Positions 1 through 7,743 of a DNA stretch of 64,000 nt are shown piece after piece. The position numbers were made by a program, and so were the translations under genes. The notes below the pieces were generated by a model. It did not search any database. It saw nothing but the letters and a program-made list of their open reading frames with translations, and was not told the origin of the DNA. Each line of letters opens with the position of its first letter. Within the stretch, counting starts at the first letter, position 1. Origin of the DNA: Alkalicaulis satelles (GTDB lineage Bacteria > Pseudomonadota > Alphaproteobacteria > Caulobacterales > Maricaulaceae); the NCBI RefSeq assembly GCF_008630495.1, contig NZ_VWOJ01000001.1, forward strand, positions 434,001 to 498,000, read 5' to 3'.

Positions 1-2
1 AG

Positions 3-308
3 GCCGCGCCCTTCATCGCCGTGCGCGTCGATCACGAGGGCGAAGGCCGCGATCAGAAACTCGCCTTTCTGACCAATATGGACGACGCCGTGCCCGCCGG
101 CCCCGATCATCCCATCCGGGTCGAAACCGGCCCGGACGGGGAGCCCGAGCCCTTTGTGCGGGTACGCGGGCGGCTGGACGCGCTGATCACGCGCGCCGCC
201 TTCTATGATCTGGCCGCCCTGGCCGTACCCGGCCAGGATGATCAGGGCCGCAAGGTGATGGGCGTGTGGAGCCGGGGCGTTTTCTTTCCGCTGGGGCCGG
301 CCCCGTGA
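3..308 (+). CDS. DUF1285 family protein (C-terminal part, 5' end outside window)
   Basis: The reading frame is open from the first bases of the window, so the start lies upstream and only about 101 residues of the C-terminal half are visible. The pattern TNMDDAVPAGPDHP, followed by the FVRVRGRLDALI block and the closing GVWSRGVFFPLGPAP, is typical of DUF1285 proteins, small alphaproteobacterial cytosolic proteins of unknown function. The stop codon overlaps the GTG start of the NUDIX gene (GTGA), which means translational coupling. In alphaproteobacteria DUF1285 commonly precedes a NUDIX hydrolase, DUF6111 and cca, as here. No function can be assigned. Confidence 0.85.
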   Translation, partial: AAPFIAVRVDHEGEGRDQKLAFLTNMDDAVPAGPDHPIRVETGPDGEPEPFVRVRGRLDALITRAAFYDLAALAVPGQDDQGRKVMGVWSRGVFFPLGPAP

Positions 309-979
309 GCGCGAAGCCTGCGCCGGGCGCAGACGCCATACTCGCCCGGCTGACGCGCGTGCTCGATCCGGTGGATGCGCGGGTCAGTGCGCCGCACTAT
401 GGCGATGGCGATCTCAACGGCGCGCCCTCGCCCACGGGCCGCAAGCTGCGCCCGGCGGCCGTGCTGGCGCTGCTGGTGCGCGAGGAGGATGTTTTGCGCA
501 TCCTGTTCACCCGCCGCGCCGATCACCTTCAGGCCCATGCCGGACAGGTCAGCTTTCCCGGCGGGAGCCAGCTGGCGGGCATGGAAAGCCTGGCCGAATG
601 CGCACTTCGTGAAACACATGAGGAAATCGGTTTAGCGCCATCGAATATTTCACTTATCGGTCGGTGGGAAAGCTATGAAACCGTGACCGGGTTTGAGGTG
701 ACGCCGTTTCTGGGCGTGGCCGAGGCCGGGTTCACCCTGACGCCTGATCCCGGCGAGGTGGCCGAGGTGTTCGAGACGCCCTTCGATTTCCTGATGAATC
801 CGGCTAACCACCGGCTGGAAGAGCGTGAATTCCGGGGCATGCTGCGGCGCTATTACGCCATGCCCTGGCAGGGACGCTATATATGGGGCGCCACGGCGGG
901 CATGCTGCGCGCCCTGTCGCGGCGCTATGCCGAGGGCCGCCCGGGCGGTCTGCAATTCGCGGGGAAGGCTGCACGATGA
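305..979 (+). CDS. NUDIX hydrolase, CoA pyrophosphatase (NudL/CoAse) type
   Basis: A 224-aa protein expected to hydrolyse a nucleoside diphosphate-X substrate, most likely coenzyme A to phosphopantetheine and 3',5'-ADP. Ahead of the box is the CoAse signature HAGQVSFPGG (residues 78-87), and the Nudix box runs over residues 87-110 with the metal-binding REtheEE core at 102-107. I chose the GTG at 305, which overlaps the preceding stop. An ATG at 266 would extend far into the previous gene. The 3' end overlaps the next start as ATGA. Just after the box (about 603-680) the codon use turns AT-rich and includes a rare TTA codon, unlike the rest of the operon. The CoA substrate is inferred from the signature only. 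Confidence 0.9.
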   Translation: MSAKPAPGADAILARLTRVLDPVDARVSAPHYGDGDLNGAPSPTGRKLRPAAVLALLVREEDVLRILFTRRADHLQAHAGQVSFPGGSQLAGMESLAECALRETHEEIGLAPSNISLIGRWESYETVTGFEVTPFLGVAEAGFTLTPDPGEVAEVFETPFDFLMNPANHRLEEREFRGMLRRYYAMPWQGRYIWGATAGMLRALSRRYAEGRPGGLQFAGKAAR

Positions 980-1299
980 TCCGCATGATCCTGATCACGG
1001 CCCTGGCCTTCATTGTGCCCTTTATCGTGTGGCAGATCGCGGCCCGTGCTCGCGGTTTCGAGGGCCGCGCGCCGCTGGGCTGGCTATCGGCGGCGGGCGC
1101 GGTGACGGCGCTGTTGACCCTGACCATACTGGCGATGACCACCGGCGGCAGCGCTGATCGCGGCGAGGGCCACGCGCCGCCGCGCATCGAGCGCTCCCCC
1201 ACCCCGCCGGGCCATCTCGGCCCGCGCGTGCGCGAGCCAGAGCCCGAAGAGCCGTCTGAGCCTGAAGAGCCGTCTGATTCTGACGATCCCGGCGGCTAG
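976..1299 (+). CDS. DUF6111 family small membrane protein
   Basis: A 107-aa protein with two hydrophobic segments (about residues 4-22 and 35-55) joined by a short basic loop (ARARGFEGR), followed by a proline/glutamate-rich hydrophilic tail. It matches the small DUF6111 family that sits between a NUDIX hydrolase and cca in many alphaproteobacteria; its role is unknown. The ATG at 976 overlaps the NUDIX stop, so it is probably translationally coupled. The C-terminal tail contains two copies of a six-residue unit (EPEEPS) encoded by an 18-bp tandem repeat, which makes the tail likely to vary in length between strains. Confidence 0.75.
   Translation: MIRMILITALAFIVPFIVWQIAARARGFEGRAPLGWLSAAGAVTALLTLTILAMTTGGSADRGEGHAPPRIERSPTPPGHLGPRVREPEPEEPSEPEEPSDSDDPGG
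1240..1275 (+). repeat. 18-bp tandem repeat (2 units) inside the DUF6111 gene
   Basis: Units 1240-1257 and 1258-1275 differ at a single base (C/T) and encode EPEEPS twice in the acidic C-terminal tail. Because the unit is a multiple of three, copy-number change would preserve the frame. Confidence 0.8.
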
Positions 1300-1308
1300 G
1301 AGCGGGTC

Positions 1309-2538
1309 ATGAGCAAGGCCCGTCTCGATCCCCGGACACATGACTGGCTCCAGACCGGCCCGGCCAGCGTGGTGATGGAGGCGATCAGTCCGGGCGCAAG
1401 CGACCGGGCGCGTTTCGTCGGCGGCTGCGTGCGCGACGCGCTGCGCGGCGAGCCGGTCGGCGATATCGACATCGCCACACAGCTCGCCCCGGACGCGGTC
1501 ACGGCTGCGCTGGAGGCCGCCGGAATCAAGGCGGTCCCCACCGGGATCGAGCACGGCACGGTGACAGCGGTCGTCAATAGCCAGCCGGTGGAGATCACCA
1601 GCCTGCGCCGGGATGTGTCCACGGACGGGCGCCGGGCGGTGGTGGCGTTTACGCAAGACTGGGCCGAAGACGCATCCAGGCGCGATTTCACCCTGAACGC
1701 TGTCTACGCCCGGCGGGACGGCAGCCTCTTTGATCCCTTCGACGGCGCCGCCGCCGCCCAGGCGGGCCGCGTGGTGTTTATCGGCCAGGCGCAAGCGCGC
1801 ATCGAAGAGGATTATCTGCGCATCCTGCGCTTTTACCGCTTCAGCGCCTGGATGGCTCAGGGCCTTGACCCGATAGGGCGCAAGGCGTGCGAGGCGCTGG
1901 CGCCCAAGCTGGCCTCCCTCTCGGCCGAACGGGTCTGGAAAGAGCTCAAACGCCTGCTCTCGGCGCCCGATCCGGGGGCTGTCATTGAAGCGATGCACAA
2001 AGGTCACGTTCTGGACGTGGTCTGGCCCGCCGCCCTCGACTTCAAGCTTTTCTTAAGCATAATTAACAGTGATCGAGGGAAGTCACGCCCGCCCGATGCG
2101 CTTGTGCGCCTTGCGGCGCTGGCGGGACAGGATGGGGACATAGTGGCGACTTTATGCGAGCGCATGAAGGCTTCACGGGCTGAACACGCCCGTCTGGCCG
2201 CCATGACCGGCCCGGCGCCCGAGAAGGCCGGTCCGGTGCGCGCGCGCATGAGTCAGTCCGATCTGGGCCGGGCGCTCTATCATCTGGGCGCGCAGGCCGT
2301 CAGCGACCGCCTGCGGCTGGATGAAGCGCGCACCGGCGATGACGCCAGCCCCGCCCTGGCGCAGGCCGCCCAGTGGCGCAAGCCGCGCTTTCCGGTCTCG
2401 GGCGAGGATCTGATCCGCGCCGGCCTCACCCCCGGCCCTGAGCTGGGCGCGCGGCTGGAGGCTCTGGAGGAGCGCTGGGTGGCCTCGGGCTTCACCCTCA
2501 CCCGTGAGGATCTTCTTGGCCGGGAGGACCCGGCATGA
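1309..2538 (+). CDS. cca: CCA tRNA nucleotidyltransferase
   Basis: A 409-aa class II CCA-adding enzyme that builds or repairs the 3' CCA end of tRNAs. The head carries the nucleotidyltransferase motif FVGGCVRD (residues 36-43) followed by the metal-binding DIDIA at 52-56. Next come the ERRDFTLNA-like motif (SRRDFTLNAVYARRDGS) and the EDYLRILRFYRFSA motif of the neck and body. No HD domain is visible, as expected for the alphaproteobacterial form. It lies nine bases after DUF6111 and its stop overlaps the next gene's ATG. Around 2041-2090 there is an AT-rich patch with TTA, ATA and CGA codons, unusual for this genome. Confidence 0.96.
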   Translation: MSKARLDPRTHDWLQTGPASVVMEAISPGASDRARFVGGCVRDALRGEPVGDIDIATQLAPDAVTAALEAAGIKAVPTGIEHGTVTAVVNSQPVEITSLRRDVSTDGRRAVVAFTQDWAEDASRRDFTLNAVYARRDGSLFDPFDGAAAAQAGRVVFIGQAQARIEEDYLRILRFYRFSAWMAQGLDPIGRKACEALAPKLASLSAERVWKELKRLLSAPDPGAVIEAMHKGHVLDVVWPAALDFKLFLSIINSDRGKSRPPDALVRLAALAGQDGDIVATLCERMKASRAEHARLAAMTGPAPEKAGPVRARMSQSDLGRALYHLGAQAVSDRLRLDEARTGDDASPALAQAAQWRKPRFPVSGEDLIRAGLTPGPELGARLEALEERWVASGFTLTREDLLGREDPA

Positions 2539-4001
2539 GCGTGACCGAGCTGTTCAGCCAGCGCTATCAGGCCCGCATCGGATGCGGCGATCTGTTCCTG
2601 GAAGACCTGCACCTGCACGATTACCGCGCGGTGGAGCAGAGCGCTGACGAAACCAGCGAGACGCCTGCATCGCGCCTGAGAGAGCATGTCCAGCGCGAAA
2701 GCGACATGCGCGAGCAGGTCAAGCGCGCCATCGGCAACGTCAATGAGCAGCGCGCGGTCAAGGATTTGCCGCGCCGCGCCGCCAAGCGCATGGCCGACGC
2801 CTATCAGCAGCGCAGCGAACACGCGCTGTCCGAGGTCGCCATGGCGGGCCTGGACTGGCTGTTCGAATATTCCGGGCAGCCGCCGGCCATCGAACCGGTC
2901 AAGGATGATCCTTACGGCCTGCCGGCCAATCTGCTGGTCTTTGATTTCGTGGAGATGTTCTTCGACCTGTTGCCGGGCGAGGAGCAGCTGGATTTCAGCC
3001 GCGATCTCAACGCACGCCTGCAGCAGGGCCAGTCGCGCTGGTATTTCCAGCTCGGCCGCTGGCGGCGCAATGACTGGCCGCACGACCGCGACAGCCAGTT
3101 CGACCACATTCTCCTGTCGCTGAAGCTCCAGTCGGACGCAGCGCTACGCCGCAAGGCCAATCTGGAAAGCTCCGGCGAGAGCGTCGCGTTCGATCCCCAG
3201 GCCGCGGCTGCGGCGCTGAAGGAAGCCGCGCGCCGGCTGTGGGAGGCCGACCAGCTCCTTTCCTCCGACCTGTTGTCGGACAAGATCCGCCACGCCGCCG
3301 CCGTGCGCGCCGCGCGCCAGGCCTTCGACGCCTGCCTGAAAAGCTTTGGCGGGGTGGTGCGCGGGCCCTTCGTGCGCGCCAAGCCGCCGCGCGAGCCGCG
3401 CCGGCGCTTCGGGATCGCCGCCCGGCGCAGCGAAACGCCCGCGAAAGGCGTGATGAAAGGCCCCGAGGAGCCGCTGGCGGCCGCCTACCGCATCAAGCGG
3501 CTGGGCGAGGCGCTGGCCCAGGGCCACGGCATTGAACGCGCCGAACGGCTGAAACTGCTCGAACGGGCCAATCTGGCCGAATTCGTCATGCGACTGGTGC
3601 TGTTCGGCCTGCCCCCCGACAAGCCCGACGCCGATGACGCCGAATCCGATGAGGTGCGCCGCTATTCCAGGCTCACCCGCACCGAGACGCCGCCTGCCAT
3701 CGGCGGGCGCAAGCTCGGCCATGGCGAGGGCAGCCTTCACCTGCAGCTTCAGGACAAGGCCACGGCGCGCCTGGCGGTCGACCTGATGGCGCGGCTGAGC
3801 CAGTTCGCCACCGGCGCGGCCACCAGCCATCCCGAGGGCGACATGGCCGGAGAGCTGCCCGCCGCCGCCTTCTCGCGCCATCCCCGCCAGGCCGATCTCG
3901 CCCGCCAGATTTTCTGGCGGCGCGTGGGCTATGGCGCGCTGCTCCTGATCTGCGCCGCCGGCCTTGTCGGCCTCGGCCTGATCGCCGGAACGCGGCTGTA
4001 A
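2535..4001 (+). CDS. hypothetical protein with C-terminal membrane anchor
   Basis: A 488-aa protein that I do not recognise. It is largely hydrophilic and charged, with predicted helical stretches (residues about 215-270, RRLWEADQLL) and a basic segment near 275-300 (AKPPREPRRRF). It ends in one strongly hydrophobic helix (about 466-486) with almost nothing after it, so it resembles a tail-anchored or C-terminally anchored cytoplasmic protein. There is no signal peptide. The ATG at 2535 overlaps the cca stop codon, so it is co-translated with tRNA maturation and NUDIX genes. No catalytic motif is evident. Function unknown. Confidence 0.7.
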   Translation: MSVTELFSQRYQARIGCGDLFLEDLHLHDYRAVEQSADETSETPASRLREHVQRESDMREQVKRAIGNVNEQRAVKDLPRRAAKRMADAYQQRSEHALSEVAMAGLDWLFEYSGQPPAIEPVKDDPYGLPANLLVFDFVEMFFDLLPGEEQLDFSRDLNARLQQGQSRWYFQLGRWRRNDWPHDRDSQFDHILLSLKLQSDAALRRKANLESSGESVAFDPQAAAAALKEAARRLWEADQLLSSDLLSDKIRHAAAVRAARQAFDACLKSFGGVVRGPFVRAKPPREPRRRFGIAARRSETPAKGVMKGPEEPLAAAYRIKRLGEALAQGHGIERAERLKLLERANLAEFVMRLVLFGLPPDKPDADDAESDEVRRYSRLTRTETPPAIGGRKLGHGEGSLHLQLQDKATARLAVDLMARLSQFATGAATSHPEGDMAGELPAAAFSRHPRQADLARQIFWRRVGYGALLLICAAGLVGLGLIAGTRL

Positions 4002-4002
4002 A

Positions 4003-4239
4003 TTGCCAACCCTGTTCCGACATGGCCCGTATAGGGTATACTTCTACAGTCACGAACCTAATGAACCGCCGCACGTGCACGTGGATCGTGATGATTTGAG
4101 CGCAAAGTTCTGGCTAACGCCCGTGTCTCTAGCGCGGAACGCCGGTTTCGGCACAAGAGAACTGACACGGCTTCACCGCCTGATTTCGCAACATCAAGCC
4201 GACTGTCTGGAGCGATGGCATGACTTCTTTGGCCGCTAA
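4003..4239 (+). CDS. DUF4160 domain protein
   Basis: A 78-aa protein matching DUF4160: an N-terminal MPTLFRHGPYRVYFYS block, then EPNEPPHVHV with the conserved PPH.HV signature, and a C-terminal helix. It starts at a TTG one base after the preceding stop (3999-4001); no ATG or GTG gives this conserved N-terminus. It overlaps the DUF2442 gene by 20 bases. DUF4160/DUF2442 pairs recur across bacteria and look like a two-gene module of the toxin-antitoxin kind, but activity is not established here. Base composition is visibly lower in GC than its neighbours, suggesting later acquisition. Confidence 0.8.
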   Translation: MPTLFRHGPYRVYFYSHEPNEPPHVHVDRDDLSAKFWLTPVSLARNAGFGTRELTRLHRLISQHQADCLERWHDFFGR

Positions 4240-4492
4240 CGCCGATATCCGGATCGCCGGTGCGCGCATCGTGGAGGAGGCTCTGGTCGTCGATCTGATC
4301 GACGGGCGCTCGATTTCTGCGCCGCTGAGCTGGTTTCCACGGCTTGCGAAGGCGGAGCCGGAGGCTCGCCAGCGCTTCGAGATCGCCGGCGCCGGTTACG
4401 GGCTGCACTGGCCCGAGCTAGACGAGGACATCAGCGTTGAGGGTCTGCTGCGCGGCGCGCCCAGCCCGGAAAGCCGTTCACCCTGTCTTTGA
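4220..4492 (+). CDS. DUF2442 domain protein, partner of DUF4160
   Basis: A 90-aa protein matching DUF2442: a strand segment (RIVEEALVVDLIDGRSISAP), then LSWFPRL, the typical motif, and the closing GYGLHWPELDEDISVEGLL. The W-P-x-L-D-E-D-I-S core is the strongest family marker. It overlaps the upstream DUF4160 gene and so is probably co-translated. Its last 15 bases overlap the end of the convergent enoyl-CoA hydratase gene. Proposed role: the second component of a DUF4160/DUF2442 module, perhaps the antidote, by inference only. Confidence 0.82.
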   Translation: MTSLAANADIRIAGARIVEEALVVDLIDGRSISAPLSWFPRLAKAEPEARQRFEIAGAGYGLHWPELDEDISVEGLLRGAPSPESRSPCL

Positions 4493-5254
4493 GAAATCGG
4501 GCGCGCGGCGTTCGAGGAAGGCGTTGACCGCCTCGCTGAACTCGGCCGAGGACAGCTGGCGGGCGAACACCTCGCCCTCGGTGCGGATGACGGCCATCAG
4601 CGCGTCCTGACCGGCGGTCATGAGCGCCTTGGTCTGGCGCAGCGCCTCGGGCGCCTTGGCGGCCAGAATTTGCGCGCGCGCCATCACCTCGCGCTCCAGA
4701 TCGTCCGGCGCATGAACCGCATTGACCAGGCCCTTGGCAGCGGCCCGCTGCGCATCCCAGCTTTCGCCCAGCATCAACAATTCGTTCGCCACAACCCGCC
4801 CCGCCAGGCCCGGCAGCAGTACCGACGAGCCGAATTCGGGCACCAGGGCGAGATCCACGAACGGCGTGCGGAACACCGAGCGGTCGCTGGCGTAAGCCAG
4901 ATCGCAATGGAGCAGCAAGGTCACGCCGATCCCGATGGCCAGCCCGTCCACCGCCGCGATCACCGGCTTGCGGCAGGCCATCAGCGCGCGCATGAAGCGC
5001 TCCACCGGCGGGGCGTCGCCGCCGCCGATATGGGGCGGCGCCTCCATGAAATCGATCAGGTCATTGCCTGCGGTGAACACGCCGGGCGCGCCTGCGATCA
5101 CCACCACGCGCACTGAATTGTCCGTATCCGCCCGCTCCAGCCCCTCGGCCAGCGCCGTATACATGGCGCGGGTGATGGCGTTTTTCTTGGTCGGGCGGTT
5201 GAAGCGCAGGGTCATGATCCCGGCGTCAAGCCCGGCTTGGATATCGTGCGTCAT
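4478..5254 (-). CDS. enoyl-CoA hydratase/isomerase family protein (crotonase fold)
   Basis: A 258-aa crotonase-superfamily enzyme. The N-terminal GIMTLRFNRPTKKNAIT block, the oxyanion-hole segment VFTAGNDLIDF and the second oxyanion element DGLAIGIGVTLLLHCDLAYA are all present, with RTPFVDLALVPEFGSS after them. This fits 2-enoyl-CoA hydratase or delta3-delta2-enoyl-CoA isomerase; the pattern LVPEFGSS at the catalytic region favours an isomerase-like PaaG/ECI member, but this is not decisive. I chose the ATG at 5254, preceded by GGAAGG; a longer frame lacks family similarity. Its 5' side lies 22 bases from the end of the upstream lactonase gene on the same strand, so the two may be co-transcribed. 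Confidence 0.88.
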   Translation of the reverse strand: MTHDIQAGLDAGIMTLRFNRPTKKNAITRAMYTALAEGLERADTDNSVRVVVIAGAPGVFTAGNDLIDFMEAPPHIGGGDAPPVERFMRALMACRKPVIAAVDGLAIGIGVTLLLHCDLAYASDRSVFRTPFVDLALVPEFGSSVLLPGLAGRVVANELLMLGESWDAQRAAAKGLVNAVHAPDDLEREVMARAQILAAKAPEALRQTKALMTAGQDALMAVIRTEGEVFARQLSSAEFSEAVNAFLERRAPDFSKTG

Positions 5255-5276
5255 GGGGCCTTCCTGGATGGATGAA

Positions 5277-6329
5277 TCAGCCGTCATAGGGGCAGAGCAG
5301 GACGTGAGCGTCAAACACCGCGCCCACCGCCAGGCGCCCGTCATGCACCGCACCCACGCTGGCCGAATTGATCAGCGAGCCATCATTCATGAACACGGTG
5401 CGCTGCTCGCCGGTCTGCGGGTCCAGGCGCATGACGATCGACGGCGCCAGCGCGCTTTCGTCCTCGGCATGAGCCAGAAACGCGAAGACCTGCACATTGC
5501 CGCCCACATAGAGCGCGCCGTCCGGGCCGATCTCGATATTGTCCGCGCCCAGCGGCATGCGGTGGCGGGCGGTGCGGGTCAGCTCACCGCTGGCGATATC
5601 GCGGTCAAACACCTGCACCTCGCGGCCCAGGAAGGCGGCGGCGTAGAGCTGGCGCCCGTCTGCGCTGACATTGATCCCGTTGGCGTAGATGAAGCCGCCC
5701 GCCGCCTTGCGCGCCGAGCGGCCGTCGAAATAGGCCACATTGCCCAGCGGCAGGCCGAGAAACGCCTCCAGATAACCCATGGGCGTATCGCCGAAATAGG
5801 TATCGTTGGTGATGTAGAACTGGCGCGGCCCCACCCCCACCACATCATTGGGGCTGCGGATCACCGGATCGGTGACGGTTTCCAGATGGGTGAGCGCGCC
5901 GCCCTCGCCGATATCATAGATCAGCACCTGGCTGCCCGAGGCGGGATGGCTGATCACGAACAGGCGCGCCATCGCCTCGCCGTCCGGCCCCTGCCCGCGC
6001 CACAGGCTGATGCCGTGGGGGCGGAAATCGGCGGGCGCATCATTGGACACCCGCCGCACCAGGTCCGGATTGGCCGGATCAAAGACGTAAATCCCGTTGG
6101 TCTGGGCCATGCTTCCTGCGCGCCGGTCCTGGGCGGAGACAAAGGCGAGCCCGGTGACCGGATCGATGGTCACATCCTCGGTCCCGGGCGCCACCGGCAC
6201 GCGCACACAGCCCTCAGTCCCGATCTCGCTGACCGGCGTCAGCGCGCCGGACGCCGGAATGACCACATAGGCCATGCGCGCGCCGATCAGCGCCACGATC
6301 ACGCCCAGCCCGATCCATACAAAACGCAT
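5277..6329 (-). CDS. paraoxonase/arylesterase-like lactonase (SMP-30 type beta-propeller)
   Basis: A 350-aa protein with an N-terminal uncleaved hydrophobic segment (residues 3-24), placing the catalytic part outside the cytoplasm. The six-bladed propeller shows paraoxonase-type motifs in order: EDVTIDPVTGLAFVSAQDRR, FRPHGISLW, SPNDVVGVGPRQFYITND, ANGINVSADG and ADNIEIGPDGALYVGG. The Glu-Asp, Asn-Asp and Asp-Asn pairs correspond to calcium ligands in PON enzymes. Lactone or aryl-ester hydrolysis is the family expectation; the natural substrate (quorum-type lactone or other) is not shown. It precedes the enoyl-CoA hydratase gene on the same strand with a gap of 22 bases. Confidence 0.85.
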   Translation of the reverse strand: MRFVWIGLGVIVALIGARMAYVVIPASGALTPVSEIGTEGCVRVPVAPGTEDVTIDPVTGLAFVSAQDRRAGSMAQTNGIYVFDPANPDLVRRVSNDAPADFRPHGISLWRGQGPDGEAMARLFVISHPASGSQVLIYDIGEGGALTHLETVTDPVIRSPNDVVGVGPRQFYITNDTYFGDTPMGYLEAFLGLPLGNVAYFDGRSARKAAGGFIYANGINVSADGRQLYAAAFLGREVQVFDRDIASGELTRTARHRMPLGADNIEIGPDGALYVGGNVQVFAFLAHAEDESALAPSIVMRLDPQTGEQRTVFMNDGSLINSASVGAVHDGRLAVGAVFDAHVLLCPYDG

Positions 6330-6430
6330 GACGCCCTCCCTCGCCGCACAAGCGCTATCGGTAAACGGCGTTCACACTAGCCGGTCCAGGCCGCGGACAA
6401 AACCTGAAACTTGCCTCTGCATGCGCGCAG

Positions 6431-6480
6431 TTGACATTCATTCGCAAAACAGGCCTTATGTTCCTGCGAATGATTTGCGC
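6431..6480 (+). promoter_or_regulatory. putative iron-responsive promoter/operator of the Bfd gene
   Basis: A perfect TTGACA -35 hexamer lies at 6431-6436. A perfect 9-bp inverted repeat, TCATTCGCA at 6438-6446 and TGCGAATGA at 6465-6473, flanks the expected -10 and start region. The second arm continues into TGCGAATGATTTGCGC (6465-6480), which looks like a Fur-type box. The closest -10 is TATGTT at 6457-6462, at a long 20-bp spacing, so the exact promoter is uncertain. The arrangement fits repression of the downstream ferredoxin gene by Fur or another iron regulator. Confidence 0.5.
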
Positions 6481-6525
6481 CTGCAAGGCTCATCCGCCTT
6501 CAGGCCCTCACCGGACCCGACGCCC

Positions 6526-6717
6526 ATGTATGTGTGCCTGTGCAACGCCCTGAAATGCCGCGACATCAAGTCCGCCGCCGAGAATGGCGCGCGCGATGCG
6601 GCCTCGGCGTTCAAGGCCTGCGGCGCCAAGCCGCGCTGCGGCCGGTGTCTGGAAGAAGCCACGCGCATGATCACGGCGATGGGCGCAGCGCCCGCCCATA
6701 TGGTCCCGGCCGAGTAG
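6526..6717 (+). CDS. bfd: bacterioferritin-associated ferredoxin-like [2Fe-2S] protein
   Basis: A 63-aa BFD-like domain protein starting MYVCLCNAL. The four cluster ligands are C4 and C6 near the N-terminus and C38 and C41 in PRCGRC, the BFD spacing. In characterised systems Bfd donates electrons to bacterioferritin to release stored iron, and it is induced under iron starvation. Here no bacterioferritin gene is adjacent. The ATG at 6526 begins exactly at the family N-terminus; longer in-frame starts have no family similarity. A likely iron-type operator precedes it. It converges with the FAH-family gene, with 12 bases between the stops. Confidence 0.88.
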   Translation: MYVCLCNALKCRDIKSAAENGARDAASAFKACGAKPRCGRCLEEATRMITAMGAAPAHMVPAE

Positions 6718-6729
6718 TCCCGGTCAGAT

Positions 6730-7743
6730 CTAGCGGGCGTAACGCACCACGGTCTGTTCGATCGCGCCGAAGATCGATTTTCCGGACCGGTCCAGCATTT
6801 CAATACGCACCTGATCGCCCGGGATCATGAAGCGCGTCTTGGGCGCGCCGTCATAAATGGTCTCGATCATGCGGATCTCGGCGATGCAGGAATAGCCCTT
6901 CCCGCCTTCGCTGACCGGCTTGCCCGGCCCGTCGCCCAGCTTGTTGGACACCGTGCCCGATCCCACGATGGTTCCGGCCGTCAGCGGGCGGGTTTTGGCC
7001 ACATGGGCCACCAGCTGGGCGAAATCGAACGTCATGTCGACCTGGCAGTCGGGCTCGCCGAACACCGCGCCATTGAGCCAGGAGCGCAGGGGCAGATGCA
7101 GCTTGCGCCCGTCCCAGGCCTCGCCCAGCTCATCAGGCGTCACCGCCACGGGCGAAAACGCCGTGGGCGGCTTGGACTGGAAGAAACCGAACCCCTTGGC
7201 GAGCTCGCCCGGAATCAGGCCGCGCAAGCTCACATCATTGAGGATCATGATCAGACGGATGGCGCCGGCGGCCTCCTCCACCGAGCACCCTTGCGGCGCA
7301 TCGCCGGTGACCACGGCCACTTCCGCCTCGAAATCGAGCCCCCAGCTATCATCAGCCAGCGGGATATCCTCGCGCGGCGCCAGGAAGGCGTCCGAGCCGC
7401 CCTGATACATCAGCGGATCGGTCCAGAAGCTCTCGGGCAGCTCCGCCCCGCGCGCCTTGCGCACCAGCTCCACATGATTGACGTAGGCCGAGCCGTCCGC
7501 CCACTGATAGGCGCGCGGCAGGGGCGAAAGCGCGTCGCGCTCATGGAAACGCTCGCGCGGGATGGTCTCGCGCTCCAGCTCGTCCGCCAGGGTGCGCAGG
7601 GCCGGCTCGGCTTGCGCCCAGTCATCCAGCGCCGCCTGCAGGGTCGGCGCGATATGGGACGCGTCCGCGCACCAGGCCAGATCACGCGAGACCACCACCA
7701 GGCGCCCGTCACGGCTGGCGGATTTCAGTGTGGCGAGTTTCAT
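6730..7743 (-). CDS. fumarylacetoacetate hydrolase family protein (likely fumarylacetoacetase)
   Basis: A 337-aa FAH-family enzyme and the last gene of a homogentisate operon. Metal-site motifs are visible: WGLDFEAEVAVVTG (Glu ligand), NDVSLR, the loop FQSKPPTAFSPVAV, and GTIVGSGTVSN near the C-terminus. Hydrolysis of fumarylacetoacetate to fumarate and acetoacetate is inferred from the domain and its position downstream of hmgA. It is shorter than mammalian FAH and belongs to the bacterial single-domain branch, whose members also act on other beta-diketones. The ATG overlaps the stop of the carbonic anhydrase gene, indicating coupled translation. Confidence 0.85.
   Translation of the reverse strand: MKLATLKSASRDGRLVVVSRDLAWCADASHIAPTLQAALDDWAQAEPALRTLADELERETIPRERFHERDALSPLPRAYQWADGSAYVNHVELVRKARGAELPESFWTDPLMYQGGSDAFLAPREDIPLADDSWGLDFEAEVAVVTGDAPQGCSVEEAAGAIRLIMILNDVSLRGLIPGELAKGFGFFQSKPPTAFSPVAVTPDELGEAWDGRKLHLPLRSWLNGAVFGEPDCQVDMTFDFAQLVAHVAKTRPLTAGTIVGSGTVSNKLGDGPGKPVSEGGKGYSCIAEIRMIETIYDGAPKTRFMIPGDQVRIEMLDRSGKSIFGAIEQTVVRYAR

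Noticed and set aside
4935-6380. 481-codon open frame on the plus strand opposite the enoyl-CoA hydratase and lactonase genes
   Set aside because: It is the antisense shadow of two well-supported genes; its His- and Arg-rich composition shows no family pattern.
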